DNA of 64,000 nucleotides from Gadus chalcogrammus (Eukaryota; Chordata; Actinopteri; Gadiformes; Gadidae). Positions 54,310 to 64,000 of this stretch are shown here, in pieces. The DNA is taken from assembly GCF_026213295.1 (NCBI RefSeq), contig NC_079422.1:21006665-21070664 (forward strand). Direction: 5' to 3'. The notes below the pieces were generated by a model, which was not told where the DNA came from, searched no databases, and saw nothing but the letters and a program-made list of their open reading frames with translations. Position 1 is the stretch's first letter; every line of letters starts with the position of its first letter. The position numbers and the translations under genes were made by a program.

Positions 54310-54845
54310 CTCTCGTCTTCATTTGGACGCCACGGTCTGGTCGATCCAGTGGCGCAGGTAAGACACGCGTGCGTACACGGCCGCGGTGCGCACGTTGCAG
54401 TTGCTGGTTCCCAGTGCCGCCGCTCCCATAACGCGCACTACGCGCTGCGCGTAGGGCCCCAAGTCCTGAGGGCCCCCCCAAAAAAAATAAAAAAATAAAT
54501 AAATTCTTACTTCTGGTTTTAATTTTGTATTTATGGATAGGGGGGGGCCCAAGGCAGAGGGGGGGCCCATGGCAATAAAAAAATATATATATATTGAATT
54601 ATCCACCAGCCCAGTGTTAGGAGCCGCACATGACTCCCCCCCCCCTCCCCCCCCGTCGTCAACAATTGTTTGCTACCTACCACCCCCCCCCCCCCCTCCC
54701 CCCCCCCCCCCGGTCAACAATTCAGCACAGGGGGCTGGTAGGGGGAATTCGGGGGGGGGGGGGGGGGGGGGGCATAAAGGAGTTATGCTTAGGGCCCCAA
54801 AATAGCTAGCAGCGGCACTGCTGGTTCCCCAGGAGACGATGCCCA
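54310..54845 (-). pseudogene. Duplicated last exon of the chymotrypsin-like gene, interrupted by a hAT
   Basis: 54845-54829 plus 54411 down to about 54310 reads [20 protein letters not shown] and WIDQTVASK, matching exon 7 at 2043-1882. The exon's 5' part (GDSGGP) is missing: similarity ends at GATGCCCAT, where TG-rich sequence begins. A hAT at 54412-54820 splits it. No other protease exon is nearby, so it cannot encode an enzyme. Confidence 0.85.
54404..54828. mobile_element. 409-bp hAT element with 8-bp target-site duplication
   Basis: The element (54412-54820) has ends CAGTGCCGCC and AGCGGCACTG, flanked by CTGGTTCC at 54404-54411 and 54821-54828. The interior is dominated by poly-C/poly-G runs and AGGGCCCC strings. 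Confidence 0.88.
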
Positions 54846-54884
54846 TGTGTCTGTGTGCAAGTGTGTGTGCATGCTTGAGTGTGA

Positions 54885-54886
<2 letters not shown>

Positions 54887-54974
<88 letters not shown>
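54887..54974. repeat. (TG)n microsatellite at duplication border
   Basis: A pure TG run of about 85 bp beginning about 40 bp beyond the last base shared with the chymotrypsin-like exon. Confidence 0.95.
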
Positions 54975-54977
<3 letters not shown>

Positions 54978-55185
54978 GGCTTGTGCGTGAGTGTGCATGT
55001 GTTTGTGAGTAAACAACACGCAGTTAGGGGAGACTGGGACAGAAAGTCAGCCCTGGCATTTTCTGTCCAGACCAGCCCACTACATTATCAGCACTAGGGG
55101 TGGGACGAGATGAACGGGAAGAACCCTGTATGTAGTTGATTAAAACAATTTAATCAAGTACATCCATCGATTCCGAATAATAGTA

Positions 55186-57597
55186 CAGGGCCCCGTTTCC
55201 CGAAAGCATCTTTAGCCTAAGTGGATCGCAGAGTGGGTCTGCGATCCTAGTATTGGATGCGTTTTATTATAACACATTGGTAATGGTATATCACGTGCGT
55301 CTGAGCCTAATGTGGGCCATTATGTTCTTATCTTGAGAGAGACAGTCCAGGAAATGTTTGAGCAGGCAGGGCACTTAAAATGTGTGAGAGAAAGTGGGGG
55401 GAATTTGTGCAGACTGACATAGGCTACTCATAAAACGTAGCCTAAAATAATGTAAAAAAAATAAAAAATATTAATTATAAAAATACTAAAAAAAAAAATG
55501 CAAAGGAGCAGGCAAAAGGCTGGGATATGGTGGGGATTGGTCACGTTGACGGGAATGTTTAGTGACATGTGGGAGGGTGGAGGGGGTTAAAAAAAAGTCT
55601 CAATCACTCTTCGACGTGCATGAAAACCAGCCGCGTAGTTATGAGGGAGGCCGTCCTCACACCGATCTTCCTCGTCGTCATCGTCCTCAATGTCCTCCGG
55701 TTCAACCAAAGCTACCCCAGCCTTAGCTGCAATGTTGTGCAACATAGCTGTCACACATATCACAGCGCATGACTTGGCCGGCGAAAACTGGAGCCCTCCG
55801 CTGGACTTGTGAAGGAATCTAAAGCGCAACTTCCACCACCCGATCGTGCGCTCAGGATTAGGACTGATATATATGTCGGCCTAGGCTTAATCAATTGTGT
55901 TTTAATATCTTTAGCATTCATATTATTGCAATCTATTCTTTTCGTAGGCTACTATGCGGTTGGCCTTGATGGGGAGATATTTTAACCCCTTTTAACCCCA
56001 TTTTCCTCCGACATTCCTGCGTCTCCCCCTGCGTCCAGTGGCGAACTTAGCCCTTTGGGGGCTCCAGGCGAACAGTCATTTGGGGGCCCCTGCATCTACC
56101 GGTCTCAGTACCTTATATCGCATAATGAGATACTCCATATAAGGGATGAACAAAAGTCACTATCCTTCTGTCATGCAAATGTTAATTATCTATTTACAAA
56201 TTGAGAATAACATACAAAACAATAAGATTAGTTATGTTGACACATTACACTGACTGTTAACCTTTAGTCCTCATTTACCTGAGGGTTTCCAGTTGCTCAC
56301 AGCAGCTATCTGCTGTGAGCTACTGGAAACCACTACTGGAAACCCACTGATAGCTGCTTCCAGCTATCACTATATTTCCTGTGCTCTTCAGACCTTTCAT
56401 GGTTGATTAGATGCATTGCAAGGTTATTCTAGTCTTTAAATCCTTCCTCACTCGTTTTTGTTTTCCAGAAAGGCAACAACAAAAGCAAAAAACACGGTCT
56501 GCACTTTCACTGTAGACTAACCAAGACCTGTTCACCCTCTCACCATTTTTCATTACTATGTAATAGTATGCTTTTGTGAATCTGCGGCCCTTGGGCCAGA
56601 GTGCTGGGTCATCCACAAGAATATGTGTGCACCTGCCCAAGACACAGCAGCTTGGGCCAGAGTGCTGGGTCATCCACAAGAATATGTGTCTCGCAGTCAT
56701 TGTTATCGTTATTGTCATCAATTTCAATAACCAAAGTGGAAGAAGGAGAGTGAGAAATATTCACTACCAGTTGTGCATCATCTCCGTCAGTTTGTTGACA
56801 CACGTCATTAGCATCGCTGCTGGCTGAGCCAGAGCCATTTGGAATGAAAGAAGCAGTAACGTGACAGCAAACGACGTTGACGGCTGCTCTTGATCCGCCG
56901 ACGGTCCCGCTGCCACTGCGGTGGCTGTAAAACAGCTGGATAGCTTTGGCAGCTTTGAAAGAAAGTCCTGCCTTTGGTCTTTCTTCTTCTTTTTATGTGA
57001 CCCGCTTTCGTACGATCGCTTCATGTTTCACTCGATTTATGTCTCACTCGATTTCTCTCTCTCTCTCTCTTACCGCTTACTGTTTTGAATTTGACATAAT
57101 TTCCGCATACGCATGATGAGCGTGATGCGCGTAACATGGAATAGTCCATGTAGTGCAGACTGAAGGGGGGTGCACACGGAAAGATCGTCAAAACATGAGT
57201 AATTAATTAGACATCCCGATGCTACTATTGTGAAGAGATTTTTATAAAAATAATAAATATGGGGACAAAATATATGCATTGGGGCCCTCTTGACCAGATC
57301 AATATTGTAAATAAGAAACTGTTCTTATTGTTTTATCGGGAAAAATAAAGGTATTTTTTTTTGGGGCCCCAAAAACCTTCTATGGGGCCCGAGGCTCCAG
57401 GCAAATGCCTGGTTTGCCTAATAGTACGGCCCGCCAATGCCTGCGTCATAGCCCATTTCAGCACCATGTCAGTGGACATTTACAATCCTACGATCGTCGT
57501 GAGTGCAGCGAATGCACGTTTAAGTTAAGAGGAGTTTCGGGATCGAGAGAATGATCTTACGAGCGAAGATCAATCGATATCGGGAAACGGGGCCCAG
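55186..57597. mobile_element. PIF/Harbinger element with 3-bp target-site duplication
   Basis: The element (55189-57594) starts GGCCCCGTTTCCCGA and ends TCGGGAAACGGGGCC, flanked by CAG (55186-55188 and 57595-57597). The equivalent unoccupied site reads TAGTACAGCACTGTAA at about 30499. Minus frame 55850-55587 reads RTIGWWKLRFRFLHKSSGG, then SPAKSCAVICVTAMLHNIAA, the C-terminal end of a HARBI1-like transposase. It is itself interrupted by a hAT. Confidence 0.85.
56028..57447 (-). mobile_element. hAT element nested in the Harbinger, with 5' end of a ZMYM1/hAT-like transposase
   Basis: The element (56036-57439) begins CAGTGGCGAACTTAGCC and ends GGCCCGCCAATG, flanked by CCTGCGTC at 56028-56035 and 57440-57447. 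Minus frames read MKRSYESGSHKKKKKDQRQD and, after a frame change, GRRFTKAYYYIVMKNGERVN and SRVFC-like FCFCCCLSGK, resembling the TTF-type zinc finger at the start of ZMYM1-like hAT transposases. A 39-bp segment is tandemly duplicated (56587 and 56652). The catalytic domain is absent. Confidence 0.8.
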
Positions 57598-58826
57598 CAC
57601 TGTAAATAGCAGTTGCTGCTTTTTACTGTTTTTGTTTTTCAAGTTTTTGTCTCTGGCGCTGCTGAGAAGACAGGTGTGAAACCCGAACAGGAAGTTAACA
57701 GACCTCCTGTGGTCGCTGCATCTCCATCCCCCATATCTACAGATCTACAAAACCCTTGTTAAACATCACACTTGATCCAACGCTAAATTCTCTCTTGCAG
57801 TTTTTAGTCTGTGACTGTGAAAATCTTTTGGTGTAAGCCCAGCATTAGTTAAAACCAGACTGGGACAATACTAACAAAATATCCAAATAATCCAATAATC
57901 TAAATAGAAACATATTACAAACAGTAGCAGCATTAGAGCTGAAACTCATTTGTTTTAACGGTGACTCAGTCATTATGAAACCATAAATAGAGAATTTAAA
58001 AAATATATATTTTATCTATAGCTGTATGAAAAAGTCTAAGACATGAATTACAGGTCTAAATAGATATGCATTCTCATATACGTGTATGTGCACATGTATG
58101 TTTACATGTGCACATAAACGCATTAGAATGCATATCTATTCAGACCTGTAATTAATGTCTTAGACTTTTTCACACGGCTATAGATAAAAAAAATTGTATT
58201 CTCTATTTATGGTTATAAAAACTTACTTCCTCATACAGCTTGATTCTGCATCTCTATTTACAGCTCATGAGTCATTGTTTACTGTTGCTATGGCAACAAG
58301 AGACTGCTGACGTTAGCAGATGTTAGCTAGCTTAGCTAAATCATCTGAACAATAATAACCCATAATATCACAATTCGGCATATTTAAACAAAATCAACCA
58401 CAACTACCAACAGTCACAGCCCTTCAACTCTGGGCTAATATGTTGTCACGAGTATGCAGTTAATTAGGTCACATCATATTCAATGTAAAAACGTTTTCTA
58501 CTTAGTTTTGGACATGTCTCAAAATGTAGCCTAGCTAGCCCCAGGCTAACGTTACTTAGCATATATGCCTCCACTCGCTCGTCTCATGCCGCAGCAGCAC
58601 CTGCTGGGGTGTTGACCCGGCACCAAATAGGTCTGTCAATTTTGAACATTTAGCAGCTTCCACCTCCAGAGACCTCAGCTTTTTAAGTCGCAGTTTTTCA
58701 GCGCCATCCGGCGTTTCTTACGCTTATCAGAGAATGTCTAATCTGAGGAGAATGGGCACTCGCTGGTTAGTTCCGGTTTTCTGGAATAGTTGCAGTAATA
58801 ATCTCTGTCCACGCGGGGCGCTCGTA

Positions 58827-60642
58827 GGCGAGTCCAGAATGAATGGGAGCCTATGGGGTTTTATCCTCAGAATCCACTTTTCTCACGATGTAATTTTTTG
58901 TCAAGTAATTTGAAAGTTGTGTTCAAAAGGTGGGGCTAAAATAATAAACTCAGCTGAATATTACATTTTTTAAGGTCACGTATCTGTTCTAAAAAGGTGT
59001 TAAAAAATACGATGATGTCACACATTGTCATACTGTCAGAGGTACTGCTTTACGGCAGTTTCTGAAGCACTTCCACATTTCCCGCAACGATAATACCAGC
59101 TGTTGGAGGTAAGGCTTTTTCTTGCTTACTAGTTACAGAGTTTTAGTGAGGTAATGTAAAAAAAAAGAAATGCGCAAATGTTTTACATATGTATATAACT
59201 TACAGAGTGTTTTTTTTTTTTTTTGTAACGATTATGAGCCATTTCTTTCTCCTGAAATAGAAACCTGGATTAGAATCATAATTTTAAGACTGCATCAACT
59301 AAGTTTACATCAGTAAACAATTTCCTAGAGAGTAGTGTTCTGTTGTACTCCTCCTCATGCCTCTTCCTTTCTTGATCTCTACAGTTGGACATTGATGCTG
59401 TGACAACGGACAAGTCTTCTTCCTCTGTCCTTTTTCCCTGCCTCTGTTCTGTATGTTCAGTGTTGTTAAATCATTTATCTTTTTTATTATTTACTATTAG
59501 TTACTGTTCTTATTGTGTTCTTGTTATTGTGATGTTTGAATAAACTTGCCTGTTGCAATGTTGGTATAATGTTTGTATAATTACTGTTATACAACTGTTA
59601 CTGTTTCAATGTGACCCAGACCATATTTCTCATTTAACAAACATGCGTAGCTTATAATGTGTTGCAAGGCAGAGCAATTATATTCAATGGCTTAAAACAA
59701 ACCCATCTGTAAAGATCAATGAATGCATAGCAATCAATGACCAGTGGTGTAGATGGTTTTCGCTCTGTGCAAGGTCATTAGCCCAAGTAAGTCCTACAAA
59801 AAAAGAACTACAGTAATAGCAGATGTTGAAGTTGTTAAATCGTTAACAAACAATTTGTATGGAACAATCGGTTGAGGTAAGTTAAGTGCTTGAGTCTCGA
59901 CACTCGACACTCGCGATTTTACCCGGGCTCCAGCGCAACTTTCCCTACCAGATGCAGCCTCAGGTAGCCTAGGACCATTCATACAGGAGCAAGCAAGAAC
60001 GTTACCCTTTTCTGTCCTTGGGAAACGAAAAGACGGACAACCCGTTTCCACTGTTAGAGCAGTTTATCATTGCACATTTACGAGGCATTTCTTTTTTAAA
60101 CTATCTTTATTTTCGAAAAATAGACAATGACAGATGAAATGATATTGAGCGGGACATTGACTGTATTATTTAAGGTGGTCATACCGTACCTACCATGTAT
60201 ATAACACATTGAACATTGACCACAAGAAATGGAAGAAATTCCATTATGCCCATGTACTTTCACCATACATAACTATATAAAAAATAAAAGGGCCTGCAGG
60301 AAAATATAAATACAGTACGCAAAAAATTAACTTAGACGGAATGTTTCTGATCATGCTTCAGCTTCAGATGCCGTCAAGAGGGGTCTCTGGTCGTAATCAG
60401 TCGCAAGTCCGTCCCTGACCAATCAGCATTCATTAGCAGAATGCTAGCGTGTACGGCCAACAACGGCCCAAACTGTAAGAAATCGAAAGGACATAAGTAC
60501 TCATTCATTTGACTTTTGAACTATAATCTTTATTGAACTTGCGGAATCTACAATAAAATTTGTGATATTTCAACGACAAGCAGGTGAAAGAGACATATTT
60601 AGCCGTCTAGCCCCATAGACTCCCATTCATTCTGGACTCGCC
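58827..60642. mobile_element. 1.8-kb inverted-repeat element, unclassified
   Basis: GGCGAGTCCAGAATGAATGG at 58827 faces its inverse at about 60642 (about 30-bp TIRs). The interior has a TAAGG donor-like site near 59110 and an ACAG acceptor-like site near 59384, but no long open frame. No target duplication was identified. Confidence 0.55.
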
Positions 60643-60659
60643 CGCGATCACACCCAGTG

Positions 60660-61800
60660 GATGTCTAATGGAACTACAACCAAGATCGGTGCCGTGTTCC
60701 AATACCCGTACTGTCCGCACTTACTAGCCAAAATTTGAGTACACAGTACGTTCCAATTCAGATCCGGCGAAAATAAGTATACTTCAAGGACCCGGATGCC
60801 GTACTCAAAACGGGCTAATCGTGAAGTGTGGATCGAAGGACACTCCCCGTACTCAACGGCAGCCATCTTAGCTACGTAGCGGAAGAGGCGGAGCCAGGCT
60901 GAGCCAAAGTCGGCGCATTTTCCAATTAGCCTGCATTAATAGAGTCATTTTGTAGTTTTTATAGTTTTTATAGCTGCTAGGCGTAAAGAGTTCACCGTTC
61001 AAAGCGGGATGTTTATTGCGGGGGAGGAGCCACGGTGGCAGTCGTGATCGTCATTTCCGGTAAGTGCAACACAGAAGCCGTTTCTCAATTCGCGTACTTG
61101 TGCGTGCTCGTGTGCTCGTGGACTCGTGAAACGTCATCAGTCGTTGCCCGAGCACTGTTCCAATTCGAAGCACGCATCAAGCGAGTACTGTCGTAAAACC
61201 CGGAAGTGTTCTTGATGCGTGCTCAATCTCGCCGTTTCACCCTATGGTTTCACCCATAGACATCGGCCGTTTCTCAATTCCTAGCACGCGTACTACGGAC
61301 TCGATGACTTGCAAGCACGTACTTGGCAAGTCTGTACTTCAAGCACATACTTGCGAGCACGCGAGTACGTACCTGCGATTGGAACAGCAGCGGACTCGAT
61401 GACGTCACCACCTCTGCTCGTCCGTTAACTGTGCTACGGCCTCATTTAGGCATATACTACTGAACAATATAAACAAATGATATAAAACAAAATCCCAGCC
61501 TCTTTCATTTTCAAATAGTATGTAAATATTGTGAATGAATAAAAATTGAAAAGATATGCGTGTCCTGTCATGTGTATAAGCTATACACACACGACTTTAT
61601 ATACATTTATATATTATCTTATATTATTATTATTATTATTATATTATATAAATATATATATAAGTTAAGAGTAACTTAAGCTACAGTTGTGCGTCTTCTC
61701 CATATTGTCCGCCATCGTACTGCTGCGAGTGCGAAATGCATCCTGGGATTTATAGCGATTGCAAGCACACACGAGCCACCTCCGATGCAAGTACAGACTT
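60660..61800. other. Cluster of short non-autonomous repeats
   Basis: CCGTTTCTCAATTC recurs at 61079 and 61266, with GTACTTGC/GAGTACG motifs in many orientations. 61620-61665 is a TAT/ATT microsatellite. No exon was recognised. Confidence 0.45.
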
Positions 61801-62400
61801 GCCATATGGCAAGCCGAATTGTCATTTATTAACTAAGTTTGACTATCCGGAATTAACAGTGTAGATAATCAACAACTTCATTCAAGATATCTGTAATGTA
61901 GTTGTGACTAGTCGAAACGACAGTTAGAGATATCTGTAATGTAGTTTTGACTAGTCTAAACGACTGTTAGAGATATCTGTAATTCAGTTTTGACTAGGCG
62001 AAACTGAATTACAGATATCTGCAATGACTTCACTATGGCAAGCCGAATTGTCATTTATTAACTCAGTTTGACTATCCGGAATTTACATTGCTGATATCTG
62101 CAATTCGGTTTCGCCTAGTCAAAACTAACATTTCGGATATCCGCAACTACATTCCTCCTATCCGCAATTGTCATTTCAGATATCCACAAAGACATTCCTC
62201 CTAGGCGAAATTACGTCATTTTCGCCATTCATGTCTATGGGGTTTCTCATTGCGGATATCTACAATTCAGTTGCGGATATCCACTTTGTGAATTACGGAT
62301 ATCTGCAACTGAATTGTAGATATCTGTAATTCCAGTTTGAGATATCTACAATTTGATTCTGACTAGTCATAATTCCAGTTCAAGATATCTTTAATTCATC
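61800..62400. repeat. Array of ATATCTG(C/T)AATT units in both orientations
   Basis: Around fifteen 25-35 bp units built on GATATCTGTAATTCAG and TTTTGACTAGTC, with their inverses. A 50-bp segment starting CTATGGCAAGCCGAATTGTC (61806 approx.) is repeated at 62034. Confidence 0.75.
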
Positions 62401-63727
62401 TGCTGGGGCAGACGCGATCCACGATTTTAATTCAGGGTCGGTCTCCCATTCCTTTCTATAAAGTTTTTTATATATTTTTATATTTCCCCCACTTCGGCAT
62501 GATGCTTATTTCGCTAACAGAGTTGAGAGAGAGCGGGCTTTTGCCTCAGACTTCTGCGTCGGCGCACAACGGTTTGTTGATGTGACATCACGACGTGAAG
62601 TATATTGAAGTATAGGCCTACTGAGTTTTGTATTTGTACCGTTTTTAAACCATAAAATAACAGTTTGGTGTGCTGTTTTCACATTAGTAAAAATCCGCCA
62701 GATATTGGCAAAAGCAGCCCAAAATGTATATACCCGCCCAATGCATTTTTTCCCCGCTAGATGAAATCTAAAGTAGCCCAATTGGGCGGGAACCCGCCCA
62801 ATCTGGCAACACTGGGGGTGAGTTGTAACACCACCAATTCCACCAATCAGGGATAAGATATGAGCCATGTGACAGTTTCAGTCTCCTCCTTTACGATCAC
62901 TCATGCAATGTTTGTTGTAGGGTAGTGTTATGCAAGCCGACAGCTCCCCCTAGGGGGCCGTGTGTGTATGGACTCGGGCAGTCAACACGTGTCAGTGCTG
63001 TTATGTGCCAACTCGTTCAATACATGTTCCTGGTCTGGCACGGCCACACCAACCGCAAGACGCAGCCCGACTCCGTGTATTCTTCTATGTACCTTCACTT
63101 GCAACAATGTTCCACTAGTTGGCGCCATTTTTCCAGGAGTTACGAGAGAAATCGTAATTTTAAGACAAATGTAGGCACTTTACCTAAAAGGTCCAGAACA
63201 GTAGCTTTAAAAAATAATAAATTAGTTTTAGGTGCTGAAGAAAAATTAGTTGCAACCTTACCCGGTCTCCCCTATTTTAGTACAGTGATTCACTACAATA
63301 TTGTGAACACACATTTAAATTGTAATCTTTTCAGGCTAAAACGATTTTGGTTTCCTTTGTCATACGAATGTCCTTGTTGTCATGGCAGTATCTTGGTTTT
63401 CCCCTAGAGGACCACACTGTTGAGTTTCAACTAATTTACATAAAGAGCTTCACACTTCTACTTTGTCTGGCCGAGGAGAATCAGGTTGGAACACTTTGAC
63501 TTAATGTTTGATTTTATTTAGAATTATTGATGGTTTTTTATAATACGTTTCCATGTGCATTTACCAACACACATCTTCATTTATTTTTGTTTACTTTTCA
63601 TTAGTTTACTTATTCATTTTAAAATCTTTACATTGTGTGTGTTATAATATATTTTATTCTCTGCATTTTGAATGGTTCTTTTAAGTATCTGCATCCCTAA
63701 AGTTAATCAGTGAGGATTGAAGCAAGT
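62400..63727. other. Intergenic, mostly repeat-derived
   Basis: 62765-62813 ends CCAATCTGGCAACACTG, a hAT-like terminus. 63050-63400 contains an open plus frame that I could not assign. I see no supported gene. Confidence 0.3.
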
Positions 63728-63773
63728 ATGAGTAGAGACACAACCGTCCTGCTCGGGTGGCTGCTCTTACAAG
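63728..63773 (+). CDS. Putative signal-peptide exon of a gene extending beyond the window
   Basis: ATG at 63728 begins MSRDTTVLLGWLLLQ and is followed after one extra base by a consensus donor (G/GTAAAT). A short basic start, a Leu/Trp-rich core and a phase-1 junction are the usual layout of exon 1 in secreted or Ig-type receptors. The nearby siglec-like gene has the same phase-1 leader exon. The downstream exons are outside the window, so this remains a prediction. Confidence 0.4.
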
Positions 63774-64000
63774 GTAAATGCTTTTGGGTTAACTGCTTTT
63801 TGGGTCAAGGGTTAAAATGATCGATGCCACAAATTTAATCAAAGTAATTGATCGTTCAGTTGTGGAAGTTGTGGAAGCAAAATACAAAAAAGGCTTGGTA
63901 GGTACTTTGGCTTAACTTTAGTTAGGTACCGAATCGATATACTTTCATCCTTTTTAAGTATCAATTTAGTACAATATAGTACAAAATCATGTGCACTTAT

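Larger units (their letters stand above)
55030..58660. mobile_element. Copy C of the 30/37/55-kb repeat family (host of nested insertions)
   Basis: Same orientation as copy A: GGCATTTTCTGTCCAGACCA, GGGGTGGGACGAGATG, then (after the Harbinger) GCACTGTAAATAGCAGTTG and onward to CCAAATAGGTCTGTCAATTT near 58640. It contains a large palindrome (58030-58170). Confidence 0.65.

Noticed and set aside
62925..63407. 160-residue open frame on the plus strand
   Set aside because: There is no recognisable domain, the composition is like its AT-rich surroundings, and no splice or promoter context was found; chance is more likely.

Overview
The window looks like vertebrate nuclear DNA, almost certainly from a teleost fish. 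Its genes are split by GT/AG introns. It is extremely dense in dinucleotide and tetranucleotide microsatellites, and it is packed with hAT, PIF/Harbinger, L2-type LINE, BEL/Pao, tRNA-SINE and fold-back repeats typical of ray-finned fish. The very high load of (CA)n tracts is reminiscent of codfishes, but that is only an inference.

Genes, left to right: (1) a formyl-peptide-receptor-like GPCR on the minus strand, running off the left edge (1-1089); (2) a complete seven-exon chymotrypsin-like protease gene (minus, 1882-5140), for which all seven splice phases agree and give 262 residues with an intact catalytic triad; (3) a decayed HSP70/HSC70-like pseudogene (minus, about 7180-10700), cut up by a LINE, a solo LTR and repeat expansions; (4) a degraded BEL/Pao gag region (12121-13560); (5) a ten-exon TBC-domain Rab-GAP gene (minus, 20310-29292, 498 residues); (6) a transposon cluster (30 to 39 kb) with nested elements and fold-backs; (7) an eight-exon siglec/MAG-like immunoglobulin receptor (minus, 39545-45497), carrying an apparent +1 frameshift in its third Ig exon; (8) a small, possibly N-myristoylated protein gene (minus, 47790-48526); (9) a second, complete formyl-peptide-receptor-like gene (minus, 52287-53614); (10) a stray last exon of the chymotrypsin-like gene (about 54310-54845), interrupted by a hAT element; and (11) one putative signal-peptide exon on the plus strand at the right edge (63728-63773).

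The two receptor copies and the adjoining chymotrypsin last exon form a duplicated block (about 1-2000 matching 52540-54845, same orientation). This shows a same-orientation duplication that carried a receptor plus the 3' end of its neighbour. The genes are unrelated in function: exocrine digestion, innate chemotaxis, vesicle traffic and sialic-acid recognition. No operon-like logic is expected.

I found no convincing wholly new biological system. The most informative signals are dated insertions with readable target-site duplications: a hAT inside a Harbinger inside an older repeat, with an uninserted paralogous site in the same window; two hAT elements sitting inside microsatellites; and nested palindromes. 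Others are microsatellites and minisatellites touching splice sites, the cryptic first exons of the receptors, and a CD28-like YxNM tail on the siglec-like receptor. All coordinates were read by eye, and alignments were not computed.
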